Origin: Thermoplasmata archaeon
GTDB taxonomy: Archaea; Thermoplasmatota; E2; DHVEG-1
Reading direction: 5' to 3'
Assembly (NCBI GenBank): GCA_020054495.1
Contig: JAHWGK010000023.1
Span: forward strand, 1-41,330
DNA: 41,330 bases
Below are positions 15,071 to 24,385 of the stretch, piece by piece. Both the position numbers and the translations under genes were made by a program. The number at the start of each line of letters is the position of its first letter. Position 1 is the stretch's first letter. The notes below the pieces were generated by a model, which saw nothing but the letters and a program-made list of their open reading frames with translations, made no database searches and was not told where the DNA came from.

Positions 15071-17056
15071 TTACTCGTATCCGCCGATTTTCAAACTAGG
15101 GTCTCCAAATAGCCCCCATTGTTGAACCATTTTTACATCCATTCTAGTATCATCACCTAGGAATCTATGCAAATAACCAGTAAGTGTTTCTCCATGATTT
15201 TCACCGAGTATCTCCTTATCCTCTGTTCCATAAAGTTCGAGAAAACGAAGTTCAAGCCATCCATCAAGAATTTCAAGGTAATCAGGTATTGTGTTATTAT
15301 CCAAATCTCCATCGCCATGTGTCCCAAGGCCAGTATTGGAAATAGTAGCAATAGCTCCTCCACCAATTTTACTTGTTAACCACCATGACCAACAATTAGG
15401 TATCCATTCTGTATACCAAAATCTTCCAGCTTTTGGTTTTAAGCGGAAATAACTTAGTCCATCTTTTAAAAAACCACTTATAATATTCCACATGGTGACA
15501 TCAAACTGTCCGTTATGGCATCCGCCAACAACAGTTATTGGTAGTTTTTCTTTGTTTTTAAGATATATCATATCTCTACATTTGTATCCACCAGCCCATT
15601 CTGTTCCATTTGGAGGATAATGGGTATTCCAACTTTTGATACTACCATGACCACAGAAATAAGCAAATCCACTACCATTGCCCATAGCCTCGTTAACTGT
15701 GTCTTTATTGATATCATCACCCGAGGGAGACCTAGCATAAACTCTAACTGGATTAAAATCAGGCATAAGTGTTATTGCTTCTTCAGAAATTAGCTCCCCC
15801 TCGTTATAATGATTAGTATCGTTGTAGGAATCACCTGCCACCAAAATCAAGTTTTTAAACCAATTTTTATCACTGATTTTTTCTTTTTCGTAGTTGATTA
15901 TTTTGTTCACCATAACTTTGACTTCTATAGTATTTCTACATGGAAGGCGTCCGAGATAAACATCAGGATATAAATCCATTTCTTCCTTAAATGACCCATT
16001 CCAGGAAGAAAATATACTGTCGTTATTAGAGTCCCAGCTTGAAAACATTCCTTCTCCATCATAGATATCTGCGTAGTATAAATCGCTGATAAAAGATTGC
16101 TCTGGATATTCCTGTTCGTCTGTAGGAACAACACGGCTATACCTCACAGGTAAATTCCATAAAAAGGTTTGACCTTTTATTCCACCTACAAGCAGCACAT
16201 ATTTGATTCCACTGTCTTCAATCGCTTCTTTTATGAATAATTTGATTTTTTCAGCTTTGTCACGTCCATACCAAATTTGGTTGTAAATATAATCTAACGA
16301 AACCAATTTTGTCCTAACCCCGAATTTATTTTTATGACAAACTAATGGTTCAAGATGTCTTTCAAATTTTGAAGGAGCCAATATCAATAAATCACAGGTG
16401 TTACTATCTTTGATAATTGGTTCAAATGGCTCAATATAACTTATGTTAACTGAAATTGTTTCAATAAATTGTAATTGATTATCTATTGGGAAATATCTAA
16501 CTGGGTAAACTCTTACTCCCAAAAACGTTGTATGTTCACCATACGATAATCCCCCACCAGTGTGATAAGAAACCCAATCAGCAGGATACGGATCAGAGTT
16601 TTCATAAATACTATTATCTCTTAAAATTTCAATTGAATTATCTCCAAATGTATCATATGTTGCTTTACAAAAAGCGAGTTGCCCAGGTAGATCGATTATC
16701 TCGGGAGTTGAATGCTCATAATTTACATCTAATATCTTTGATCCGAAAACTAGGTTAAAAACAGAGATATTGACAGGCAATACTGGTTTACCAGGATCCA
16801 AATCAAAAAGAGTTATTCTATTATGATTTGTTTCATTTACACGGACAATCCAATAGTTTCCATGCTTTACAATTTCAAGATCGGAAAAGTCAATTTCTAT
16901 CTCGATGTACTTAATTTCTGACCAGGAATTCATGCCCAAAGCATCATTTAATTCGGTGTTTTTTATTTGAAATCCAATGGCAGGTATACAACTCGAAAAG
17001 GTAAAAATTATTAGTAATCCAACTACTATTCCCTTCTTAAGAGTAACATTATTCAT
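15071..17056 (-). CDS. Secreted C25 (gingipain-like) cysteine peptidase, copy 1
   Basis: A 661-residue endopeptidase of the caspase-fold C25 family. Residues 1-28 are a signal peptide (MNNVTLKKGIVVGLLIIFTFSS). Residues ~30-215 look like a C25 propeptide region (HTGGGLSYGEH, RYFPIDNQLQF). The catalytic domain has DLLILAPSKF at its first strand, histidine in YFCGHGS (~residue 469) and cysteine in VVGGCHNGQFD (~511). It closes with QWGLFGDPSLKIGGYE, normal for the family. It has no PKD domain and no shared C-terminal motif. Ribosome site GGAGA before ATG 17056. Paralogue of the next gene. Probable role: degrading extracellular protein. Confidence 0.9.
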   Translation of the reverse strand: MNNVTLKKGIVVGLLIIFTFSSCIPAIGFQIKNTELNDALGMNSWSEIKYIEIEIDFSDLEIVKHGNYWIVRVNETNHNRITLFDLDPGKPVLPVNISVFNLVFGSKILDVNYEHSTPEIIDLPGQLAFCKATYDTFGDNSIEILRDNSIYENSDPYPADWVSYHTGGGLSYGEHTTFLGVRVYPVRYFPIDNQLQFIETISVNISYIEPFEPIIKDSNTCDLLILAPSKFERHLEPLVCHKNKFGVRTKLVSLDYIYNQIWYGRDKAEKIKLFIKEAIEDSGIKYVLLVGGIKGQTFLWNLPVRYSRVVPTDEQEYPEQSFISDLYYADIYDGEGMFSSWDSNNDSIFSSWNGSFKEEMDLYPDVYLGRLPCRNTIEVKVMVNKIINYEKEKISDKNWFKNLILVAGDSYNDTNHYNEGELISEEAITLMPDFNPVRVYARSPSGDDINKDTVNEAMGNGSGFAYFCGHGSIKSWNTHYPPNGTEWAGGYKCRDMIYLKNKEKLPITVVGGCHNGQFDVTMWNIISGFLKDGLSYFRLKPKAGRFWYTEWIPNCWSWWLTSKIGGGAIATISNTGLGTHGDGDLDNNTIPDYLEILDGWLELRFLELYGTEDKEILGENHGETLTGYLHRFLGDDTRMDVKMVQQWGLFGDPSLKIGGYE

Positions 17057-17185
17057 ATTTTGTCTCCTACTAACATTATATATGAAGACTAATATATTTA
17101 AAACCTTTCGTATAGTATCTCTCAGTTATAAATTAGGTAACAAAGCAACTAACCGAATTATTGCTAAAATACTTTTAATGGTATT

Positions 17186-19135
17186 TTACTTATATCCACC
17201 GATTTTCAAACTAGGATCTCCAAATAATTCCCATTGCTGGACCATTTTTGTATCCATTTCATCATTATTACCTAAGAATCTATGTAAGTAATCAGTAATC
17301 GCGTCTCCATGGTTTTCTCCTAATATATCTTGGTTTTCTTCTCCGTAAAGTTGGAAGAATCTTAACTCAAGCCATCCATCATAGATTTCAACGTAATCAT
17401 TTTTTAAATTGTTGTCAGCATCATCCATCGCATGAGTTCCAAGCGCGGTGTTTGCAATTGTCGCAATGGCTCCTCCACCATTTTTACCAGTTAATTTCCA
17501 TGCCCAACAACGCATAAGCAATCCCATCTTCCAAAATTTACCTGGATTAAATGGATTAGGACTGAAATACTTAAAAAGGCCCTTTTCCTGGATTCCTGAC
17601 CTTATGTTATTAACAAGTGACACATCAAATTGCCCATTGTTGCAACCTCCAACAACAGTTATCGGAAGTTTCTCTTTATTTTTTAGAGATCTCATATGTT
17701 TTACTTCATACATTCCTGTCCAGGCTTCTGCATCTGGTGGATAATGTGTACCCCATAATTTTTTAGTTCCATGTCCACAGAAATAGACAAATCCAGCACC
17801 AGAGTTAAGAGCATTGTTAATTACGTTCTTGTTAATTGTCATCTCTGAGGCATATATTTTAACAGGTTCGAAATCTGGTAAAAGATCAATCGCTTCTGCT
17901 CCTATCAATTCGCCTTCAGATATATGAGCTTCATCAGCCCAATGATCTCCTGTAATAATTATCAATTTTTTAAACCAGTTTTCGTCTAATTTGTCTTTTT
18001 CATAATTATTAATCTTATTTACCATTGTTTTTACTTCATTTTTGTTTCTACATGGTAAACGACCAAGGTAAACATCTGGATAAAGATCCATCTTGTCTTG
18101 ATTGTTTTCATCATACTCTGCAAAAATGTTATTTTTATTTGTATCCCAGCTGGAAAAAGCTCCTTCAGAATCATAAATATCTGCATAATAAAGATCACTG
18201 ATAAATTCAGGTTCTGGAGTTTCTTGTGTACCTTCACGAATCATTACATGACTATGTCTAATAGGGATATACCATTTTGAGGTTTGACCTTTTATTCCAC
18301 CTACAAGCAGCACATATTTGATTCCCCATCTTTCAATTGCATCTTTAATAAAATACTTGATTTTCTCTTGTTGATCACGTCCATACCAACCTCGATTATA
18401 AACTTCTTCTACTGAAATAATTTTGGTATTAACTTCATGTTTGTTTTTACTATTTACTAGGGGTTGTAATGCTTTAATAAACTTTGAAGGGGCTATAATT
18501 AGAAGATCATGTTGGTTAGAATCTTCTAATAAGGGAGTTAGAGGTTCTTTATAGGTTATTTCTAATTTTATATTTTTAATAAATTCAAGTTGATCCTTAA
18601 ATGGCCAATATACAATAGGATAAATACGAATAACTAAAAATGTCTTATGCATCCCATCTGACAATCCACCACCGGTATGATATATGACAAAATCAGATGG
18701 ATACGGGTCCTCTTTATTATAAATTTTTTTATCCAAACCTGTAACTGTTGAGCATGAACCAAAGGCAAGTTTTTTTGATATTGATATTATTTCAGGCGTG
18801 GAATATTCATAGCTTACGTTTAGTATTTTTGTTCCAAAGGGAAGTTCTATAGTAGTAAGATTAACAGGTAATACAGGTCGGCCATCACTGATACTATTAA
18901 AATCTGATCCATTTATATAAACATTCATGTATTCGCCATTCTCTTTAACCACCGGGTCAGAAAAAGTAAATTCTTTTTCCAGATATTCAACTCCTGGTTC
19001 ACGAGGTTTATCCCATGTTTTATCTGGTTTAGTTTCATCTTTCTTATATTCCCAATAAAACACGGCTGAAAAAGTTGCTATAATTAAAATTATTATGAAT
19101 ATAGCTGCAAGTAATTTTGTATTTTTTGATTTCAT
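17186..19135 (-). CDS. C25 (gingipain-like) cysteine peptidase with N-terminal membrane segment, copy 2
   Basis: A 649-residue paralogue of the previous gene, same strand. The N-terminus (KLLAAIFIIILIIATFSAVFYW followed by a charged linker EYKKDETKPDK) looks more like an uncleaved membrane anchor than a signal peptide. Catalytic histidine in YFCGHGTKKLW (~residue 452) and cysteine in VVGGCNNGQFD (~497) are intact. The C-terminus repeats the QWELFGDPSLKIGGYK ending. Tandem duplication of a secreted and an anchored form would give one enzyme released and one kept at the cell. Upstream AGGGGTTG may serve as ribosome site. Confidence 0.9.
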   Translation of the reverse strand: MKSKNTKLLAAIFIIILIIATFSAVFYWEYKKDETKPDKTWDKPREPGVEYLEKEFTFSDPVVKENGEYMNVYINGSDFNSISDGRPVLPVNLTTIELPFGTKILNVSYEYSTPEIISISKKLAFGSCSTVTGLDKKIYNKEDPYPSDFVIYHTGGGLSDGMHKTFLVIRIYPIVYWPFKDQLEFIKNIKLEITYKEPLTPLLEDSNQHDLLIIAPSKFIKALQPLVNSKNKHEVNTKIISVEEVYNRGWYGRDQQEKIKYFIKDAIERWGIKYVLLVGGIKGQTSKWYIPIRHSHVMIREGTQETPEPEFISDLYYADIYDSEGAFSSWDTNKNNIFAEYDENNQDKMDLYPDVYLGRLPCRNKNEVKTMVNKINNYEKDKLDENWFKKLIIITGDHWADEAHISEGELIGAEAIDLLPDFEPVKIYASEMTINKNVINNALNSGAGFVYFCGHGTKKLWGTHYPPDAEAWTGMYEVKHMRSLKNKEKLPITVVGGCNNGQFDVSLVNNIRSGIQEKGLFKYFSPNPFNPGKFWKMGLLMRCWAWKLTGKNGGGAIATIANTALGTHAMDDADNNLKNDYVEIYDGWLELRFFQLYGEENQDILGENHGDAITDYLHRFLGNNDEMDTKMVQQWELFGDPSLKIGGYK

Positions 19136-19237
19136 ATTTCAACAACCCCTTATTATTATATTATTATATTTTAATAATATCTTCCTAGCTATATAAAGGT
19201 TGTTGCAAGTGTTTTTAATTTATATATTTTTTAATAA

Positions 19238-20578
19238 CTAAAAAAGTGAAAGTAAAAATATATCCATTTCATCCCTTGCAGTCTTACCCGTTGTTGTTGT
19301 AACAACTACACTCAGAGTGTGCAATCCTTTTATGTGCCGTTTTAATAAAAATAATCTACTAATTTTTGTTTCATATGGAGGTTTAGAATTTACAAAATCA
19401 GTTCCAAGTCTTAAACCATCATCAATTAAATAATAAACGACATCGATTTCTTCGTTTGTGGAAATATCTACTTTAACAGAAAATCCTCCGCGAATATACG
19501 TCATTCCACGTATTTTTTTTCCGTATAAATTAAATCCTGGTAGTTTGATTTTAAAACGATCAAATAGATGAAGATGTCCTTCCAATGGCGAAATAATTCT
19601 TATTTGAAGTTCAATTGATTTATTTGCTAACTCAGCAGTTGTTGCAAGTAACAGCTTTGTTACATTTTCCAAGAAATCAAAGCTGATTGTAGAGATATCG
19701 TCACCAGGATTGTGATTATAAAACTCAGGATACCAAGAATGAGGCTGATGAAACATAACAGCATCATATCCATATAGAAGGAAAGATGTTTCATCAGCTC
19801 CAGTTATACAAGGGATAGGCTCTAAAATTATCTCGATATACTCCTTATATTTCTCAATTATCTCCTGAGTAAATTGTGATATCCATTCTGTTCGATCAGT
19901 CTTATGAATTTGAAGTTTATTTACATTCTCAAGAGTATTCCCGACCATATCCACGTTGAGAACACATACAATGTTTTCATTTTCTGCATATGCTTTTTTT
20001 ACATAAGCAAAGCTTCCATAAGTGCCAACTTCATGGCCTGAAAAAGCAATAAAACGTACAGTATGATTAAATTGATATTGACTCATGATTTTAGCAATAG
20101 TAAGCATCGCTGCTATACCAGATCCATCGTCATTTGCTCCTGGTGACCCTCCTACAGTATCGTAATGAGCACAGACTATGAAAATTGCATCACTATTTGG
20201 ATCGGTTCCCTCAAGAGTCGCAACAACATTTCTATCTTTAAATCTTATAAACCTCCAGTTATGAAAGTAAACATCTAAACCCATTTTTTTAAACTCATTA
20301 AAAATATATTCTCCAGCTTTTTTACAGTTCTCGTTTCCTGTATATTTATGTCCAAAGTTTACAAACGTTTCAAGATAATTAAAAAATAGAGGTTCGTCTA
20401 CCATTTTTAGCATATTTATAATATCTACGTTAATACCCTCTTTTTTGTCATTACTGTCATTATTATTCAGAGGTTTATTATTAGAAGGTACTTCAAATAC
20501 TGATATTTCTGCAAGAATCAACATTAATAATATTAATAGGCTTACAATTATTAATGCACCAGCAATTTTTTTTTTCAT
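19238..20578 (-). CDS. Secreted or anchored M28 zinc aminopeptidase
   Basis: A 446-residue metallopeptidase from ATG 20578 (GGGGAAG upstream; frame open from a TTG at 20596). The N-terminus (MKKKIAGALIIVSLLILLMLIL) is a signal or anchor. M28 zinc ligands are visible: HYDTVGG (~residue 138), the aspartate in GANDDGSG, glutamate of GHEVGTYGS (~182), DMVGN, and histidine in YNHNPGDD. Where most members have an EE pair the protein has HE, so the usual general-base glutamate seems replaced. HE variants may exist in the family, so activity is uncertain. Residues ~335-446 are an extra beta-rich domain. With the two C25 enzymes upstream it would finish peptide breakdown. Confidence 0.85.
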   Translation of the reverse strand: MKKKIAGALIIVSLLILLMLILAEISVFEVPSNNKPLNNNDSNDKKEGINVDIINMLKMVDEPLFFNYLETFVNFGHKYTGNENCKKAGEYIFNEFKKMGLDVYFHNWRFIRFKDRNVVATLEGTDPNSDAIFIVCAHYDTVGGSPGANDDGSGIAAMLTIAKIMSQYQFNHTVRFIAFSGHEVGTYGSFAYVKKAYAENENIVCVLNVDMVGNTLENVNKLQIHKTDRTEWISQFTQEIIEKYKEYIEIILEPIPCITGADETSFLLYGYDAVMFHQPHSWYPEFYNHNPGDDISTISFDFLENVTKLLLATTAELANKSIELQIRIISPLEGHLHLFDRFKIKLPGFNLYGKKIRGMTYIRGGFSVKVDISTNEEIDVVYYLIDDGLRLGTDFVNSKPPYETKISRLFLLKRHIKGLHTLSVVVTTTTGKTARDEMDIFLLSLF

Positions 20579-20696
20579 GACTTCCCCATATAACAATATA
20601 TTATCTTGTGATTAATATAAATAGATTATGTAGATTGTAGTTATATAATTAGCAAACATATTATCAATTAACTAAAATAATAAAAAGAGTTTGCTT

Positions 20697-21350
20697 TTAT
20701 TGAGTAATTAGTTTTTCTAATGCATTATACCCTTTAATAGCATCTTTTTTACCTACAATAAAAGTTACATCAAGATCAACTGAAATTATTTCTATTATGT
20801 TTATATTTTCCCAGGCCATACTTCGTGTAATTTTAAATAATACTCCGGGTTTATCAATACGTTCTTTACCAACTGTAAATGATACTGCTACAAGACCTTC
20901 CTCAATTTTTTTGATTTTTTGATTTTGTAACAATTTTAATATTTTTTCTTTATAGCGATCATTGGTGACAATAGCAACATTGGTTCTTCCATAAATGACG
21001 TGTAATATGTCTCCTCGTTCAAAGTTTATTACGTCATAAAATCGTTTAAGTTTATCAAACAACTCCTGAGTTTTTATTACGTTTATATCTATAATATGTG
21101 TTTTTAGGTTAACTTCTGAGTGTCTTGTATCAAATTTTACTTCACTAAATTTTGTTGTCAGTTTATCAGCATATCTTCGAAGTGCAGTAACTATCGCAAA
21201 GTGTTCTACTTCTCGTCCTAATTCATTTTCTATTATTGGCTTGAGATGTTTAGCAACAGATCCATATGAGGCAATTCCATTACTTATGGCTTCGTGGAGA
21301 TATATTCTTTCATCAACCAACTTATTTACAAAGTGGCTTACAGTTACCAT
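20697..21350 (-). CDS. ACT domain-containing regulatory protein
   Basis: A 217-residue cytoplasmic protein of a type conserved in archaea. An N-terminal helical part (~1-75; ISNGIASYGSVAKHLKPIIE) is followed by two ACT-like modules; the second is clear (KPGVLFKITRSMAWENINIIEIISVDLDVTFIVGKKD, ~165-205). ACT domains bind amino acids and regulate metabolic enzymes, but no catalytic domain is present. No ribosome site precedes ATG 21350. Box A TTTTTATA (21374-21381 on the minus strand) is ~26 bases away, so the message is probably leaderless. Ligand unknown. Confidence 0.75.
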   Translation of the reverse strand: MVTVSHFVNKLVDERIYLHEAISNGIASYGSVAKHLKPIIENELGREVEHFAIVTALRRYADKLTTKFSEVKFDTRHSEVNLKTHIIDINVIKTQELFDKLKRFYDVINFERGDILHVIYGRTNVAIVTNDRYKEKILKLLQNQKIKKIEEGLVAVSFTVGKERIDKPGVLFKITRSMAWENINIIEIISVDLDVTFIVGKKDAIKGYNALEKLITQ

Positions 21351-21373
21351 ATTTATTATTTATGTATCTTAGG

Positions 21374-21381
21374 TATAAAAA
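21374..21381 (-). promoter_or_regulatory. Box A for the ACT-domain protein gene (leaderless)
   Basis: TTTTTATA read on the minus strand lies about 25 bases before the ATG at 21350, the spacing that makes the start codon the first codon of the RNA. Confidence 0.45.
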
Positions 21382-21565
21382 ACTTGTTGGTATATATTGT
21401 TTCAGAATTATTAAAAAATGGTATAAATTATATCAAAATATTTTTTCATATTGTTCATAAGAAAACAATTTGAAACCAATAACATCGTATTCCAATTTTT
21501 TTGATAACGACCAGGTCACAATATTAATTTGCTCGACAAACACAAATATGATTAGGTGAAAAAGG

Positions 21566-22222
21566 ATGAAAATGAAAAGAAAAATTATGGCAATATGGGT
21601 CATATTGCTATTAGTTGCAATACCGTTTAGTATTGCTCAGGCAAGCGAAACATATGGAGAAGAACAAAATGTTGAAACAGCATCAATTGAACTAGCAGCT
21701 ATAAACGAAGATGGAACTATTATCACTGAAATATTATCTATTACAGAAGACGAATTAGCAGAATTTGAAATTACAATCTCTGCTTTAATGGATGCCATTC
21801 AATCTGCCACAAGTTGGGAAGAAATTCAAAATATTCTCGAAAATATTCCATCGCAAAATGGCATTATAACATCAATAATTTCTAAAATATTATCAAGTTT
21901 TAAAAACATACGCAACAGAGGATTTGTAATTAGCCATGGGCATAGTTTCAAATTAAATCCATTTAAGAAAAACAGTTTTAAAATAAGACAAAAATCCACA
22001 TTTTGGCATTACTCCAATGGAGGAAAGACTTCTGATAGAACTATTATCTTAAAACCATTCGCTTTAAAAATGAAAATACTGAATGGATTACAATTTGGCC
22101 GTATGTCAAATTTTTTCGGAGTATACATCTTTATAGCCAAGAGGTTCCCTCAAAAAAGTGTTACATTCTTTATGGGAACAGCACGCCGAATAAACGGAAT
22201 ACAACTTTTACAATCTAAATAG
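21566..22222 (+). CDS. Secreted protein of unknown function
   Basis: A 218-residue protein with a clear signal peptide (MKMKRKIMAIWVILLLVAIP, cleavage near AQASET). Residues ~35-95 are acidic and helical. Residues ~115-218 form a basic, aromatic-rich domain (FVISHGHSFKLNPFKKNSF, FWHYSNGG, later GVYIFIAKRFPQ and FFMGTARR). I recall similar domains in secreted proteins of related archaea but know no function. Upstream AGGTGA serves as ribosome site; an ATG two codons later is an equally good start. A T-rich terminator follows. Confidence 0.7.
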   Translation: MKMKRKIMAIWVILLLVAIPFSIAQASETYGEEQNVETASIELAAINEDGTIITEILSITEDELAEFEITISALMDAIQSATSWEEIQNILENIPSQNGIITSIISKILSSFKNIRNRGFVISHGHSFKLNPFKKNSFKIRQKSTFWHYSNGGKTSDRTIILKPFALKMKILNGLQFGRMSNFFGVYIFIAKRFPQKSVTFFMGTARRINGIQLLQSK

Positions 22223-22558
22223 AGGTACTTCCTAAACCGCTAAACTAATCTCTTTTTTTCTTTTTTGTTGAACGAATTATTAAACAAAGTTTTAGATTTC
22301 TCGTCTTGTTTCGAATTTTAAGATTTACTCTTTTGATATCATTTTGTAACCTTAATCCAAATGGGCTAATTCAAAAGGGTTATTAACAGTAGAGTCTATA
22401 TGAATAACAATTTATAAACATTGTATTATATAAATGGAAATATTAGGGATAAATTTTATCTATTAGTAATCTTCAAGAACCAATGCTATTTTTTTCCAAA
22501 ATATTTTTATGTTTAAATATATTATGTTTCATGAATATTGAGGGAGAAGAAATAAAAT
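22223..22558 (+). other. Intergenic region with terminator and promoter
   Basis: A 336-base gap. Its first part has the T-rich terminator of the preceding gene (CTCTTTTTTTCTTTTTTG, ~22249-22267). Its end has a box A-like TTTAAATATATT (~22512-22523) and GGGAGAAG before the ATG at 22559. I see no gene, repeat or RNA in the middle. Confidence 0.5.
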
Positions 22559-24151
22559 ATGAAGAAAATAATAGTTGTTGGAATAGTATTCATGTTTATA
22601 CTGATAAATCCCTCAGTATTTTCAGCATCTAATACAAATATTAACATTATAAAAATAAAGGATCTATTGAGTTCTAGGTCTGAAGACCTCGGAGATTTCT
22701 TAACAATTTATAATTTTAAAGGAATAACATTTCCATCATCTAATCATATAGCTAGTTATAAGTTAAGTATAAAAGATTTTAATGATAGACCGCCTAAAAC
22801 TGGGCCAATAATAGATAATCTTAAAGAATTCAGCACCACTGATTATATTGAGATTTACAATTCCGATGATAATCAAGCAGATACATCTAGTTCCTTAGGA
22901 AAACAGTTACATCATTTTCAATTCAATATCAAAGAAAACATATCTGAAATAAAAAGTTTAAATGTTTTATGGCTTGGATATGCGAGTAGCATACATACAA
23001 ATCTTTATATTTGGAATTTTAAAAATAATGACTGGGAGCTAGTTGGAATAAACAGATTTACATCAAGAGATGCAGTTATATCAAAGACTTATATCAATGG
23101 TATTTCAAATTATATCGATAATACAAAAGGTCATCTGTATTTAGTTGCTATAACAAGAATTTTAACAATTTTTGAGCGGCAGTTATTCACAAATTATGTC
23201 CAAGTAAAGGTTGGTAATCCTAATACAGTTACACTACAGGATGATGCTTATCATTACAACAATGAAAGTGATTATTCAGAATGGTGGTTTTTCGATGTAA
23301 TAAACGAGACACAGGATATACAATTTTTTATTTCCTATCATATTTCTGATCCTAAAAATGGTTTTGCAACAATAGATATAGGAATATTCAATGGCAATAA
23401 TATCTATGAAATAAGGAAAACATATCCATTATCAGAGTTTTATGCATCCTATGAAAAACCATATGTGCTTATGAGTGATTGTATAATAGACACCTCAGAT
23501 GAAAATACGTTTTTGATTAAAGGTAATATTAATGACAATAAGAATAGTGTTACATGGAATTTAACATTCAAAAGAACTGCTCCGCCTTATGATTTTATTG
23601 AATCACCTGGTGAAATGCAATATCTCTGTTATCTTCCCGGTACATGGGTAGATGGAATAGTTAAACTAAATAGCGTAAAATATTCGATTAATAATTCATA
23701 TGGATACCATGATCATAATTGGGGTGGGGGACCATTTTTAACAAGTCAATGGGCTTGGGCTGCAACCTGTAAACCTGAAGACGAATTTACAGTTGCTATG
23801 GAAAAAGTAGAGCATTTTAGATGGTATACACATGCTCTTTATGTAACAGTCGGAAATAATACAATTTATTTTGAAGATATTGACACAAGTTTTGAAGAAT
23901 TTATTCTCGATGTAAAATTGTCTTTCCCTTTTTTTACGTATTATCCAAAAATAAGACATATATATGCGGAGAATGACAAAGGATATGTGATTGATTTTGA
24001 TGCAATAGTTCAAAAAAATCTACCAATTTATATGGGTGTACCTCGAGTCTTAAATGAACAAGTATCATTATTTCAAGGGGCATTGTCGAAAAATGGGCAA
24101 ACAATTTATTCATTTAATGTTTTAGGATTCACTGATTATTCTATATTTTAA
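22559..24151 (+). CDS. Secreted CrtC/AttH lipocalin-like domain protein
   Basis: A 530-residue secreted protein. Signal peptide at 1-22 (MKKIIVVGIVFMFILINPSV). Residues ~25-210 are a beta-rich N-terminal region without a clear match. Residues ~235-525 resemble the twin-lipocalin fold of CrtC / AttH-like proteins: YSEWWFFDVINE for the first barrel, and YGYHDHNWGGGPF for the conserved loop opening the second part. CrtC proper hydrates carotenoids; AttH-like relatives have no settled function. With a signal peptide and no carotenoid genes nearby, a lipid-binding surface role is likelier than carotenoid hydration. ATG at 22559 with GGGAGAAG upstream. Confidence 0.75.
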   Translation: MKKIIVVGIVFMFILINPSVFSASNTNINIIKIKDLLSSRSEDLGDFLTIYNFKGITFPSSNHIASYKLSIKDFNDRPPKTGPIIDNLKEFSTTDYIEIYNSDDNQADTSSSLGKQLHHFQFNIKENISEIKSLNVLWLGYASSIHTNLYIWNFKNNDWELVGINRFTSRDAVISKTYINGISNYIDNTKGHLYLVAITRILTIFERQLFTNYVQVKVGNPNTVTLQDDAYHYNNESDYSEWWFFDVINETQDIQFFISYHISDPKNGFATIDIGIFNGNNIYEIRKTYPLSEFYASYEKPYVLMSDCIIDTSDENTFLIKGNINDNKNSVTWNLTFKRTAPPYDFIESPGEMQYLCYLPGTWVDGIVKLNSVKYSINNSYGYHDHNWGGGPFLTSQWAWAATCKPEDEFTVAMEKVEHFRWYTHALYVTVGNNTIYFEDIDTSFEEFILDVKLSFPFFTYYPKIRHIYAENDKGYVIDFDAIVQKNLPIYMGVPRVLNEQVSLFQGALSKNGQTIYSFNVLGFTDYSIF

Positions 24152-24158
24152 TTCTACA

Positions 24159-24190
24159 CTTGCTATTTTTTACCATAATATCGTCGACAT
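24159..24190 (+). repeat. Dispersed hairpin repeat, copy A (partial)
   Basis: These 32 bases match 26 of 32 positions in the 3' part of copy C (26387-26418), including CCATAATATCG. The copy lies 7 bases after the stop of the CrtC-like gene and is followed by a T run (CTTTTTTTAAG, ~24201-24211), so it may be part of a terminator. Confidence 0.5.
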
Positions 24191-24385
24191 TTTAAAAGTT
24201 CTTTTTTTAAGAATAAAACCAATGTTAGAATTGTCTTGTTTATTGTTAGTAACCTATCTATTTATTTTATGTTGGAGAAAACTTAGAAGAATAAATCCAT
24301 CCATTTCGTAACACATTTTCAGTCGTCCTCATATCCTCAAAAACAAAGAATTAAATAACATAATGTAAATATTAGTTAAGATAAA

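Noticed and set aside
22559..24151. Carotenoid 1,2-hydratase as the function of the CrtC-like protein
   Set aside because: It is secreted, has a large extra N-terminal region and no pigment genes nearby. Only the fold resemblance is supported.
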